Below, piece by piece: positions 10,682 through 22,975 of a stretch of 64,000 bases of DNA. The notes beneath the pieces were generated by a model, which made no database searches, was not told the DNA's origin, and saw only the letters and a list, made by a program, of their open reading frames with translations. Every line of letters starts with the position of its first letter. Position 1 is the first letter of the stretch. Position numbers and translations under genes: made by a program. Origin of the DNA: Silene conica. Lineage: Eukaryota; Streptophyta; Magnoliopsida; Caryophyllales; Caryophyllaceae. The stretch covers positions 77,850,641 through 77,914,640 of the forward strand of contig CM055313.2 in the NCBI GenBank assembly GCA_029255685.2, read 5' to 3'.

Positions 10682-11155
10682 CAGTTTCACAGTTGAAATA
10701 TGCATTACTGTCTGTCTGTTTATCAGAACCGCGTAACAGATAATTGTCGTTGGATGAAATTCAAATAACTCGACTTCAGATGATACAAGTAAAACGTCGT
10801 GTATGGATCACAATTTACAGTCGTTAAACACTGTTACAAAGTACAACAATATGAACCGAAATCAGATACAGAGAAGCTTACGCAATCTAAGATGTCTTCT
10901 GACCAGAGACAATAAAGCCAGTTTCACATTTGAAATATGCATTACTGTTTTTCTAGTTTATCAGAACATCGTAACAGATTATCGTCGTTGGATGAAATTC
11001 ATGTAACTCGACTTCAGATGATACAAGTAAAACGCCGAGTATAGATCACAATTTACAGCGGCTAAACACTAATACAAAGTACAACAACATAGATTACACG
11101 GTACAGACAGAGAAGCTTACACAATCTAAGGCGTCTTCTGACCATAGACAGTATA
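10682..11155. repeat. Tandem duplication, unit about 238 bp
   Basis: Copies at about 10682-10919 and 10920-11155 share long blocks such as 'gaaatatgcattactgt', 'cgttggatgaaattca' and 'aactcgacttcagatgat' with scattered substitutions. The second copy runs into the last exon of the E2 fragment on the minus strand. The unit may therefore derive from the 3' flank of that gene. Confidence 0.85.
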
Positions 11156-11266
11156 ACAACAAACCGTTCTTGCATCTATTTACAGCTCGCGTTACTACAC
11201 CAACCAAGTTCAGACAACAATTCCGAGAATTATCTGTCGTATTAACGACTCCTCCCTCATTACTTG

Positions 11267-11585
11267 GCAAACCGGAGTGTCCATTCAGCTGCAACTGATC
11301 ATGTCGTTTCCTATCATTCAAATACAGGTGCGCAATACCGGGCACAAGCGCATTATCTACAAACAAAATTGTATGTCAGTACCCAATTCGTATCTGTCCA
11401 TCCCAAAATAATTGTCGTCTTTCTATATCTATCCCACGAGAAGTTGAGCTTACATGGATCAAGTGTCAAAAACAACGTCGTTAGCGCAAGCAACAGCTTA
11501 GAAATGGTAAGTGCAAGACTCCAACCATCCTTCAGAATATCCAAGCTAACATTAACCGAGGAATCAACATTGCAGTGAAAAATAA
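11267..11585 (-). pseudogene. Ubiquitin-conjugating enzyme (E2, UBC8/10-like) C-terminal fragment
   Basis: Two minus-strand exon pieces match the C-terminal half of class I E2 enzymes. Exon 11454 to about 11585 encodes 'LDILKDGWSLALTISKLLL' and ends 'LDP'. A 97-bp intron with intact GT-AG ends (11357-11453) follows. The next exon, from 11356, encodes 'NALVPGIAHLYLNDRKRHDQ'. Functional relatives have Cys immediately before the LDILK motif, where it accepts ubiquitin; here the residue is Ser. The normal C-terminal end is not recognisable, the frame running on to a stop at 11094. The N-terminal half is missing, and a foldback element starts at 11587. It is a non-catalytic remnant. Confidence 0.8.
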
Positions 11586-11586
11586 G

Positions 11587-11776
11587 AAATAATGACATGG
11601 CTCCATGTCATGTGTAATAAATGACATGGATTTTTGTTGATGCTAGGTGACATTGTCTACGTGGCATTTTTTTAAAAGGTAACCTAAAATGCCACGTAAA
11701 AAATGCCACCTAACATTTTAAAAAAGCCACGTCACTTATTAAACATGACATGGAGCCACGTCATTATTATTGCTTA
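11587..11776. mobile_element. Foldback/MITE-like element
   Basis: The two ends are inverted copies over about 45 bases: 'atgacatggctccatgtcatgt' on the left is mirrored at 11735-11765. The centre is also palindromic around 'ggtaacctaaaatgcc'. The element could fold over nearly its full length of 190 bp. It abuts the truncated end of the E2 fragment. Confidence 0.7.
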
Positions 11777-11819
11777 TTAAAAAAATCAGTAAATGTAAAT
11801 AGCATAACAAACATTAAAT

Positions 11820-11960
11820 GGGCTTTTTAATTTCTAGATAAATTAAATAACAATTAAAAATCGAAATTTCTAATAGATTTAAAATATCGACGTTTATTAT
11901 TAGAATATTTTATGCAACAAATGAAAACCATATAATTCTAATTTTTACGCTATTTATAAA
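11820..11960 (-). repeat. Diverged inverted relative of the repeat at 9636 and 15316
   Basis: Read on the minus strand, 'tgcataaaatattctaataataaacgtcgatatttt' and its surroundings match the core of copies A and B with many differences. The Helitron-like 5' motif TCTATAAAACTATATTAAAAGG starts at 11972 next to it, on the opposite strand. Confidence 0.5.
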
Positions 11961-12131
11961 AAATACAAATATCTATAAAACTATATTAAAAGGCTACCTA
12001 CAAAATGTCACCTAAATGTCATGCGTTAAATCCACGTCAATTTTCAAAAAGCCACGTAAATGCCACTCAAGACAAATAATTCCACGTCAATTCCACATGT
12101 GAATAATTAGCCCAAACCAATGACACATATG

Positions 12132-12133
12132 AC

Positions 12134-12186
<53 letters not shown>

Positions 12187-12265
12187 GTTAATAATAATAA
12201 TTATTAATAATAATAATAATCAATAATAATAATTACAATACTAATTACAATAATAATTACAATAA
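12132..12265 (+). repeat. (AAT)n microsatellite and degenerate extension
   Basis: About 18 perfect ATA/AAT units at 12132-12186, then an imperfect AAT/TAAT-rich stretch to about 12265. Confidence 0.9.
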
Positions 12266-12841
12266 TAATGTCACATTCTATTTATTTTATTATGGCTTTT
12301 TCTCTTCCCCACTCATTCTAAGTTTTCCTTAATTTTTTTTTATTTTATATATTTCATTTCTTTAAATGAAATTACATATGTTATATGTAGATTGATATAT
12401 TGTTGGGACTTTTTTTTGATGGATTTTCACAATAAATACTATTAAAAGGGTAAAACTTAAATACATAGACAATGTCAGTTTAGTGTCACCTTACATACTA
12501 TTAATGTGACATGACAAATTAGTATGACGTGGATCATAGATTATTTGATATAATTATTTTTAAAAAAAATTTAATGATTGCTAAAAGTCCTTATAAAAAT
12601 GTTTTTGCACATTTTGTAATAACATACAAATAAAGAAAATTAAAGGACATCAATAATCTTAAAAATAATATTTATATATACATTAAATATTTGATGAGTT
12701 AAAAAATCCCAAAAAAATGTAACTTACAAAAAATCACATCAACATTTAATAATTTAGAAGAAAATAATTAAAAATAAAAGTGAAAATAAAAATGAAAACA
12801 AAGTACTACTTAATATAATAATTATTAATATTATTATAATA

Positions 12842-15105
12842 TCTATCTATTGAATACTATTAAAAGGTTAGCCTGAACATCTTTCATATGTCATAAGTCG
12901 ATGAGAAAAAGACTCACAAATGCACAACATATTGCATATTAATATATTATCGTAAATTTCAAGCAATTAGAAATATGAAAGGTATTACGCAATAAATTTC
13001 TAAAAAAATTCGCATTTATTCTCAACTTAATTAACATGAGTAGTAATTAAGTAACTAAATTAAATTATTTACTTAATTTCATACTACTTAGTTTAGGAGT
13101 TGCATGCCCTTTTATCTTTTCTCATATCAATGTTATCATTTAATTGCTCATCTAATCTCATATATATGAGAACTAAAGTTTCATTCTCATCAGATTTGTT
13201 ATTTATCAGGTTATCCGCACCCAAAATTTGAAGATTGGAAAGAATAATCTATTTTGTTATTTATTCATCATCCTCTATTGATAAATTTTAATTTATTTTC
13301 CAGATGTTTTTCTCCCTTTGTTTTTTATTTGGTTAATTTACTCTTTGAATTTTACTTTTTATTTTTATTTTTAACAATATCTTCTTCATAAATTATGTTT
13401 CGTTATTTTACTTCTTTGTTTTTTAGGTTTTGATCAATCGACGTCCATATAACAAAGCTAATACAAGCTTAAGATATTAATCTGATAATAAAAAATTTTA
13501 ATTACATTTTTATATAGTCGTTTTTGTTATTTTTTATATTAAGCTAAACATTTACTCGTAGCTTGGATCTTTCAAATTGCGTTTACTTTAATTGTTCTTT
13601 TGATCTCCATTGCATTAGAAAAAAAAATATTTATTAGTTTTCAAGAGAATGAGATCTCATTATCCTTATCAATAAATCAATTTAGAAAAATGTCATATAT
13701 TAAATATAATTTTAGTTTTTAATTTGAATTGAGAGGATCTTAGTAAGTTGTTTATTTTTTATTATTCTGTTTTGTAAAAAAAAACAATATGTAATATAGT
13801 TAAAAGACTTCTTAAAACATCAAATTTTTTCCACATGTCATTTTTTGTATTGGTTAATATTAAGGGTACATCAAACTTATTTATTAAAATTCTTCTTAAG
13901 ATTTACTAATATTTTTTTGAGGGAAACCATAATACCGATCATGATTTACATTATAAAAATAAATTAAGCTTTTACTCTCATCATTTAAATCATACATTTC
14001 GTCCATCTAACTTTTCATTAACCATAGAGATAGTAGTTAAAACTTAAAAGATCCAACATAGAGTTAATAAAAAGTCTAATAATTTGAATTATAAAGCTAC
14101 TAATAATATTTTTTAGTTGAAATCTTATGATCATGTACTAAATTATAATAATAAATTAAGAATTTACTTTCATCATTTAAATTGTAAAATATATCCACAT
14201 AATTCCTCATTGACTATAAAGATAGTAGCTAAAAGGTCTTATACGTGGTAAATGAAAAAATCCAATAATTTGGATTATAAACCTTCACAATTTCACATAT
14301 TGGCACTTTTGATTATTTTCAAAGCCATCTTAAAATATTGTGATTAGCACACTTGGGGAAAAGTGAAAAACAAGGTATATATGTGCACGTGATTAAAACG
14401 TTCATAGTCTTTTTAAAAAGATACTCTATATTTCTATCTTTTAAGATTTAAAAATTTTTAACCCTTAATAAGTTGTATATATAGTTAGATTTGTAATTAA
14501 GATGATGCTTATTTTATTTTATTTATATTTAAATTTTAACTATCTCAATTAACATATTATTGATTGTGAGGAGGCTATTAAAAAGAGAAAATTACATATT
14601 TAGATTCAAATGTGAAAAAAAAAACATATTTTTACTCTTTTAGTCAGCTTACAAATGATCTATTTAACTTTCTTAAAAAAGCCTATCAGATATGTAACCG
14701 CGATCTTGGAGTGCCTTGTTTATCGATTTAACGACGCAGCCGTTTTTAGCTTAATTTATGATGTACCTCATAAATAGAGCAAAATTACAAATTTGTAAAA
14801 AAACATAAACAAACATTTATACTTCTAAAATTAGCCACATTAAATTGTTGATTACAAAATATTCAAGAATAATATTAACATGTATTAAAATATATGACCA
14901 TAAAATTCAAATTAAAACTTATATCTATATTACTATGATCATGAAAAATAATGTAAAAGGAATAAAACATTTACAAATGTTTTGCTTATAGCTTATGCGC
15001 GATAAAAAAATATTATTTTATATATAAGTTAAAGATGGAAGTCAACAATAAATAAATACACGGGTCAAATAGAACAAGTCCGCGAATTCGCGGGTACAAA
15101 ACTAG
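12842..15105 (+). mobile_element. Non-autonomous Helitron candidate
   Basis: The 5' end is TCTATCTATTGAATACTATT, followed by AAAAGG and preceded by A at 12841. The 3' end has the perfect palindromic stem CCGCGAATTCGCGG, then eight bases, then CTAG at 15102-15105 followed by T. These are canonical Helitron termini with A/T insertion. The 2264-bp interior is AT-rich and has no ORF resembling Rep/helicase, so the element would move only with outside help. Two further 5'-like motifs to its left (11972 and about 12425) have no clear 3' partner. Confidence 0.6.
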
Positions 15106-15315
15106 TTAATTATTAATATGTTTTATTAAAAAAAGTTAATTACAACTTTAATTTTAATCGTAAATTATGAAATTTTGAAGGGTTGCATAAATTTGGGAAA
15201 ATAATATATTTAATATACAAAACTAATTTAAGAATAATGATAATATTAAAAGGTCAATATTTAAAATTAGAGTGGTGTAATTTTTTTATTTGTCGTTTAA
15301 CCATTTATAATTATA

Positions 15316-15771
15316 AAAATTAAAAGGTCAATGTTTAATGTAGTATGTTATTATTTCTCCTTAATATTTAAAACTTATATACTATTATTTTATAAGTTCT
15401 GTATATTTATTTGCTGCTTAAAATATTCTAACAATAAACGTCGAAATATAAAATTTAGTATTGTATGAACTTTGATTTTGATTTTTAATTATTGTTTAAG
15501 TTATCTAGAAATTTAAGAGGTAAAAGTTTAATATTTTTTTTACTTTTTAAATAAGAAAGATAATAACGTAAGTTGTTAGTATTCTAGTGGGGAAATAAGT
15601 TACTCTTGATTAGCCTTTTTATTTTATTTATATATTTATTGGTAAATGAACTAAACAAATGTCATATAATAAATTGTTAATCAATGTCATATTAATATGT
15701 TATGTCACATTTAAACTTGACAGGTCGTATTTAAACATGTCATGTTACATTACTTTTACTAGCTTTTAATT
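15316..15771 (+). repeat. Helitron-like repeat family, copy B
   Basis: About 455 bp close to the copy at 9636-10077, sharing the block from 'tcaatgtttaatgtagtatg' to the CTAGC end with only scattered substitutions. No host-gene fragment follows this copy; the flank is AT-rich spacer. Confidence 0.65.
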
Positions 15772-16361
15772 AGATTTAATTGATTGAAACTAAATAAATT
15801 TTATATTACCAGTTGAGCTCTGTTGTTCACTTTTGTACCATCAAATTTAGTTCAATTTAACTTTTTCACCCAAAACATGATACAATAATGACCAAAAATA
15901 AATGGTAAGAATACAATAAAATGGAAGGATTCGAGAATAAATATTTAAATTTAAAAAGAAATGCATCTGAGATTAGCTGCCTATAGTCCAGAATTAGAGC
16001 CGTGAATCTTCAACTTTTGGGGATAAAATAACCATCGTCTTCTCACTGTTGCTGCCTTTTCTCTGCTAGATCTGCAATTATTTCGACCGAGATCGCCATT
16101 ATTCTCTTGTTCCCAGCAATTCATGTCCAACAATCTGCAGTTCCTAATACCATTATTCTGAATCTGCTTGCAAACTAATTTCTCATTTCTGAAACCCTAA
16201 TTTCGTGAATAATCCTAATTTTATACTCCTAATTCCTAACCAAGTTAACCTATAATCGCCATTGTTTCGGTAACGCTCTGCGATTGATGAATTGAATCGA
16301 ATCGAATTGGTAGATCGGATATCGGTGTTATCGAAGATAGTAAAACCCTAGATTTTTCAGA
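15772..16361 (+). promoter_or_regulatory. Upstream region of the CPL3-like gene with two telo-box motifs
   Basis: The 590 bp before the start codon turn from AT-rich spacer into a C/T-rich leader at about 16030. AAACCCTA occurs at 16192-16199 and 16343-16350, the second only 12 bases before the ATG. In plants this motif is the telo-box, common in promoters and leaders of highly transcribed growth genes. No TATA box was identified. Function is inferred from the motif alone. Confidence 0.4.
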
Positions 16362-19300
16362 ATGAGTAGCGGCGGGGGAGGCAGTGGTGGTGGTGGTGCG
16401 GAAAGTGGAGAATTACCAGATACGAAACCAGCAGCGGCATCGGAAGCGACGAACAACAACAACAATAATAATAATAATAATAACAATAATAACAGCAATA
16501 AAAATAGGTATTGGATGAAGGATGTGTATAAATATTCGTATCCTCGAGGTTATGGAGGTGCGTCAGGTTTGTACAATTTAGCATGGGCTCAAGCTGTACA
16601 GAATAAGCCTCTTAATGATGTTTTAGTTGAGCTTGATAATTCCAAAGATGATAAAAATGATAGTGAAATGAAAGTTGATGATAAAGATGATAGTGAAAAG
16701 GAAGAAGGTGAATTGGAGGAAGGTGAAATTGATGGCGAGTTCGAGGACGATGAAGATAGCAAGGATGATAAAAGCAAAAGTGGTGGTAAAAAGGAAGAGG
16801 TTGAAGATGGTGAATTGGAAATGCAAGTGTCTTCTATTCGTAAAGTTCTTGACAATGTCACTGCTGCTGAAGCTAATAAGTATGTTTTACCATTGGTTTT
16901 GGTTTTGATTACACTGTTTCTTCTCACTCCATCTGTCCTAGACTCTGGGAACCTAGCCTGTAGGCAGTAGCAAAGGTAGCGCCCGCTACCCCAAACTTGC
17001 AAAAAATGGTTGAGATTGTCGTTTTTTTGCTACCTTAAAATCGCTACCCCCAAAATTTTATTTCTAGGTTTTCCCTTTACTCCGAGTCATTTGTTTATGT
17101 TTGATTAGAATATCTCTTACAAAGAGTAAGAAAGGTAAACATATGACGGAGATGAAATGAGTACTTGGTTTTTTTGAGTGGTTTTTAAGTCTGATTACCT
17201 GTTTGTTCATAATGTTGATGATAGATCGTTTGATATCGTGTGCGCTCGATTGAGGAGTTCGCTGGAGAGCCTGAGAGAATTGGTGTTGCACACTTGGTTT
17301 CCATCTAAAGATGATCTTATAAAACAAGCTTTTTCTGCTTTTCTATGTGTACACTCTGTAAGGCCGTCTCTCATGTTCTTATTATTGCCATTTGTAGTAA
17401 AACTATTGCTTAGCGCAGTAATGTGTGAGCAGTTTCGAGTTAGTTGGCGACCTTAAATTGATTTTTATTTGCAGGTGTTTTCTACTATGACCCCTACTGT
17501 AAGGGATCAGAATAAAGAGAAAATGATAAGGTCTTTTCTTTCCCACCCGTCTTTGCTTTTTACTTCGTAAACGAGCTTCATTTCGCTTTGGCTGTTTGTT
17601 TCGTTGTTTCCTTATATCCTTTTGATGCAGGCTTCTCAATTTTGTCATGGGACTCAGTTCTGTTCTTTTTACTTCGGACCAGAGGAAAGAGGTTTGCTTT
17701 GATTGCTCTCAACTAATTAATCATCTGTGGTTGAAAGTTGAGTTGGTTTAAATTTGACCTGAAATTTTATATGGTGTCCTAGGTAGAAGCCATGATCACA
17801 GCTATCAATCCTCCGCCTCCGCCCTCTCCGCCAAAACCCAAGTCAATAGACAGGCAGGAGGAGCTGCCTATAAATGATAATAAAGCAATTCTAACCGATT
17901 CTAACACAATGAGTGTTAAAGATGGTGACAGTGATTCTGACTTTTTGAAAAGAGCTGGGTTGGACTCACCTACGCATCAATCTTATAAACAGAATAGTAG
18001 TGCTATATCCAGTGCAATGAACCAATTTCAAGCGAACATGAAGGCCAAGGGAGGCGGTTTTAGTCTTCTTCTGGACCTTCACAAAGTTCATGATGAAGAC
18101 AGTCTCCCTTCTCCAACTAGCAAATCAGCACCCACATTGCCTTTCTTCGAATCAGGTGCTCCTCCCAAGATATCACATGGCTTGTATAATTCTACTATGT
18201 ATCCTTATGAAACTCCCGCATTGAAAGCTGTCTCCAGTTATCAACAAAAATTTGGTGTGAGCTCCTTTTCGACCCAAGATAATCTTCCAAGTCCCACTCC
18301 TTCAGAAGATGGAAAGGATGAAGGAGTTGATGATCTCAACAACGAGGTCACTAGTTTTACTTCATATAACAGCAATGTTAAGAATGCAGATCCCCCTATT
18401 TTGACACAAGCACGTATTTCATCACCCATTGTTACTAGCATTCCAGTTGCCCGAGAATTAGCAAGTGGTAATAGTGCTGGAGCTTCTAATGTGGAGATAA
18501 ATACTGCATCTCGGGCCTCTGGAAAGAGTCGAGATCCTAGGCTTCGACGTCTTACTTCTAATTCAGGCTCTATCGACCTTAGTTTTTGTCCTTCTCCACT
18601 GTTGCCTCATTCGTCCCCTAAATTGGAATCATTGGGGGAGATAATGAATTCAAAGAAGAAGGCTGAATGTCCTGTAGACGGCAATCCTGACTCGAAAAGG
18701 CAGAAAAGTGGCCTTGACATTACACATACGTCATCAACAAATGTGACTGAAGTGGAGACTGTGCCTGGAAATATTGGGCCGGATGTTAGAAGTTTTTTTG
18801 GACCAGCGTCTGATCCTAGGAAATCGATTGCCGTTACTGGTACTCCTGGGATTAATAGTGTAAATGCCAGTGGACCAGTTGGTGTTATATCACAGCCGGT
18901 AACAAATGACAGCCCTATGGATTCCTTGCAATCTTTATTGAAAGGCTTTTCTGGCAATTCAGCATCATTAATTAATATATTTAAGGATCAACCGAAATTC
19001 AGTGACCTGCTACCGAAAGTATCACATTCAGCAAATTCGGATTCAGTAAGAAGACAAGTGTCATTGCCAATCAGTGCTCCAACAATTTCTTCTGGCGCGA
19101 GTCCGCTTCAGATCCCTTCTCAGATAGCTGTAAGGGCGATTTTTTATTTGCTCTATGTTTCTCATCCTCACTCTATGTTTGAAAAGTGCAAGGCTCAAAA
19201 CTGTGTCACTAGTCAAAGTGCTTTAGGGCGACGTAGGTATGCCTTTTCTCAAGGCTGGCAAACAAGGGACACTACTATGCAATTTTCATTTTTATTTCTT

Positions 19301-22300
19301 CTGGTTCTGTTGCAGCCTGCCCTTTGCCTCAACATACCTAGCTTTTATTTACTCCCTTCACCCGTCCATGTGTTTACCTTCAGCTTTGGCAGAAAGACCA
19401 AGTAAAGTGAAGGGGATTATTTGTAGATATTGTTATTGGATGACAAGTCGACCCAAAATACACAAGGATGATCAAATTACCCCCAATAAATTTCCAAAAT
19501 AGGGGTAAGCAAATGAATGAGACACCCTAAATTGGAATAGTTAAACATATGGCTGGGATGTAGGGAGTATTTTTTTGTTTTTATTATTTTGTTGGTAACC
19601 TACTTTAAATCCAAGGGGTATGGGTGCTGACCATTTTATTTTGGAAATACAAATTTGGTTGCAAAAACAAAGCGCCTTATGTTTATGAGGCTCATGTTTC
19701 CACTTTCCTCATTGCTCCTTGTGCCTTGTTGTGTCTCGCGCATTCTAGAAGTTAGCTCCCTCCCCAAAAAGAAAGTTAATAGAAGGTTTTAAGTTAAGTA
19801 TGTTTCCATTCTTCACACTCTGCAACTGCGGTCCATTCCTAATACTGCGGCGATTCTTCGTTGTTGGTGCAGACTGCATGTAGAAGTTTAATTATGTCTT
19901 GGGATGATATACTGCTCTTATTTTTGTAGCTGGCTTGTTCTCAACAAGCATTCGTTCTTTAGGTTACTCATTATTTCAGTGATGATTCATTCAGATCCAT
20001 TATCAAGGAACTATAGAGAGTTATGACCCTCAGTGTTACTACTGAGGCTAACATGTATTGAATACTTGCAGGGTCCTCAGGAAGACCTAGCAAAACGTCG
20101 GATGAAACCTCGTGACCCTCGCCGGGCCTTGCAGTCCAATGCAACTCAAAAGTCTGACGATAATAAAGTAAAGGTTTTACCTAATGTAGCTATCGAAGGA
20201 GTTAAAGACAATATTAGTACAAATTCTCCCCCAGATTTGCCGGATATTGCTAAGCAGTTCACTACAAAATTGAAAAATATTGCCAACATAATCACTGCCT
20301 CTGAAACGTCCAGTGTGCAGACACTACTTCCAGATAATCCTGACAGAGCAAGTGTTAATTCCAGTGAGTCAGTTAAATCTGCGGTAAGTCCCGAAGAGGC
20401 TGTTGCTGATCGTCCGTCATCACAGAATCACTGGGGAGACGTTGAACATCTTTTTGAAGGATATGATGCTCAAGAAAAGGCAGCTATCCAGCAAGAAAGG
20501 GCCAGAAGGATGGATGAGCAAAAGCAAATGTTTGATTCCCGCAAGTTGTGCCTTGTGTTAGATTTGGATCACACGCTGCTGAACTCAGCCAAGGTGGGTG
20601 TCTATTTTAAGGTTTTATGTTAATTCTAGCATGGATAATATTATACTTACGAGTTACACCTACCATAACTTAAGCAAGTTTCTTAAAATTTTTGGAATAA
20701 TAAACAACCCAAAATTTGAAATGCAGTGATGTATGCTGTATGCAGCTGAGGCATCCTAACAGACTTGAACCTTGCTCCTACATAACTCGATCAATTCGAT
20801 CAGGCATTTGCCATCTATTTTCATTGTTCAATTATTTGACAACACGAAGAACCATTGGTAAATTTTTTGACGACCTGAAAAAACCAAAAGTCCTGCCTTC
20901 CCTCTTTATCTATCCAAGGGATGGAGGGGCGGAGGCCTTTGGTGTCCCCTCTGGCCACAAATTAGGATTCAACCTCTGATAAAAAAGATATACCTTGGTT
21001 GTATTTTATCTCTTCAACAAGTTTAGTAATTAGCATAACCACCCTGTCATTCCGAAATTTTAGTGTGTTGTAAGGAACAGAAAAACATGTCAATATGTGG
21101 ATGAAATTTAAGTTGGTGAATTTTGTAGGGGTCATAAACCATAATGATCATAAATCACATACAAAGATAAAATATTCCAAATAGGAAGTTCGCTTATGAA
21201 CTTCCTAAAATGTTTATTCATGGACAGAGGGAGAAGTTAATACTGAATTAAGATAGATCTTTTCTGATCATGCTCATCACAGTTTGCGGAAGTGGATCCT
21301 AGACATGATGAGATATTGAGAAAAAAAGAAGAACACGATCGGGAACAACCACAGCGCCATCTTTTTCGTTTCCCACGTATGGGAATGTGGACGAAATTGC
21401 GACCTGGTATCTGGAATTTTCTGGAGAAGGTACACGTGTCTTCTCCAACATAACTTTACCTTCATACTTGCCTGAATCATTATTTTGTTTCTAGGGTCTA
21501 AAGTCTTTGTGCTATTGTCATTTCAGGCTTGTAAGCTTTATGAACTACATCTTTATACTATGGGGAACAAGTTATATGCCACCGAGATGGCTAAACTACT
21601 AGATCCTAAAGGAAATTTGTTTGCGGGGCGAGTGATCTCACGAGGGGATGATGGTGAACCCTTGGATGGGGATGATAAGGTGCTCAAGAGTAAAGATTTA
21701 GAGGGTGTTCTGGGTATGGAATCTTCTGTTGTAATCATAGATGATTCTGTTAGAGTTTGGCCTCATAACAAGCTAAACCTAATACTTGTGGAAAGGTGAG
21801 TGGGTATGAATCAACTTACATGCCCCACAATTTTGACACTTTAATCTTAATACTCACATACCATTTGGTCGCAGGTATCTTTATTTCCCCTGTAGTAGGA
21901 GACACTTTGGGCTTTCAGGTCCTTCTCTTCTTGATTGTGATCGCGACGAGAGACCAGAGGATGGAACCTTGGCATGTTGTTTAAGTGTAAGTTTCATGAA
22001 AAGTATTGTTTTCTTTTTTGAATTTTTTTTTATCGCGGTGACACATTGAAAAATGAAGCTATACCGTATCTTTTCATGAACCAGGTCATAGAGAGATTGC
22101 ATAAGAACTTTTTTGCCAACAAGTCACTAGATGATGTGGACGTTAGAAACATCTTGGCTTCTGAGCAAAGAAGTGTTTTGGCTGGCTGCCGTATTCTTTT
22201 CAGCAGGGTTTTTCCTGTTGGGGAAGCCAATCCACATTTATATCCCCTTTGGCAGACAGCTGAGCAATTTGGTGCTGTATGTACCAACCAAATCGATGAT

Positions 22301-22967
22301 CAAGTTACCCATGTAGTAGCCAATGCTCCAGGGACTGACAAGGTATTATTGCCTCCATCACATTGTTATTGTCGCCATTAACTTTGATAGTTAAAAATTA
22401 AAGTATTCCAACTTCGATTATTTTTATTTATAAATATATGTTCCAAGATAAATTTTGCGTAGCTTGAATTTTCCCAAAAGAAAATAATCTTCATATTAGC
22501 TTTTTATAGAAAGGTTGTTAAAAGTGTGTAATGAGAAAATTTTGGTCAAACTTGACATTGTTTGACCGGCAAAGCTAAATGGCCACGATATATATGGGAT
22601 GACTGTTAGTTAATAACGTATTCGATTATCCGATTGCAACGTTTCTGGTGAGGGGTTCACCTATTTCATTTTATTTACGTAATTTGTGTGTCTTGCCGTG
22701 CTCCCTACTGAGTGCAGTTATTATCTTTAACCTGAAACAGGTGAACTGGGCTCTTTCAACTGGAAGATTTGCTGTGTACCCTAGCTGGTGAGGATATGTG
22801 TCTTTTTCTCCAACTGAAGCTTTACTTACTATATTCGAGTTTCTTTTGTTATCTTATGTTTAGACTTGTGATGTTTTTCTTTCATTCCTACTGGGCAATA
22901 CAGGGTGGAAGCTTCTGCTGTACTTTATCGAAGGGCAAACGAGCAGGATTTTGCTATTAAACCTTAA
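16362..22967 (+). CDS. CPL3: RNA polymerase II C-terminal domain phosphatase-like 3
   Basis: This is a nuclear protein phosphatase that removes phosphate from the RNA polymerase II C-terminal tail; the Arabidopsis relative represses stress and immune transcription. Twelve coding exons were joined at GT-AG sites: 16362-16879, 17225-17357, 17475-17530, 17631-17691, 17783-19129, 20072-20593, 21283-21429, 21527-21795, 21875-21986, 22085-22342, 22741-22787 and 22904-22967. They total 3534 nt and encode 1177 aa, near the family length of about 1240. The N-terminus is Gly/Asn-rich (14 Asn in a row) and then strongly acidic with repeated 'EEGE' and 'EDGE'. The FCP1 catalytic motif DLDHT is at residues 869-873, and the second Asp pair 'IIDD' ends at 1000-1001. 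The C-terminal BRCT domain covers about 1078-1165, ending 'DFAIKP'. All catalytic motifs are intact. Exon 3 uses a weaker donor (GTCTTT at 17531). Introns 5 and 6 (942 and 689 bp) contain no gene I recognise. Confidence 0.93.
16453..16496 (+). repeat. Coding (AAY)n microsatellite encoding poly-Asn
   Basis: A run of AAC/AAT codons within exon 1 of the CPL3-like gene encodes 14 consecutive Asn residues. Mixed AAC and AAT codons make it less prone to slippage than a pure repeat, but its length probably varies between individuals. Confidence 0.9.
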
Positions 22968-22975
22968 TCCCTTAT

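Noticed and set aside
16880..16970. Hydrophobic extension of CPL3 exon 1 that looks like a membrane span
   Set aside because: It is intron read-through after a GTATGT donor at 16880. The joined exon gives the family sequence instead.
16357..17002. Several ORFs on both strands overlapping CPL3 exon 1
   Set aside because: They are shadows of the Asn/Asp/Glu/Lys codon repeats. The plus-strand frame with start at 16362 continues into conserved CPL3 exons.
20716..20979. 87-codon ORF within CPL3 intron 6
   Set aside because: No family resemblance. It lies between well-supported splice sites.
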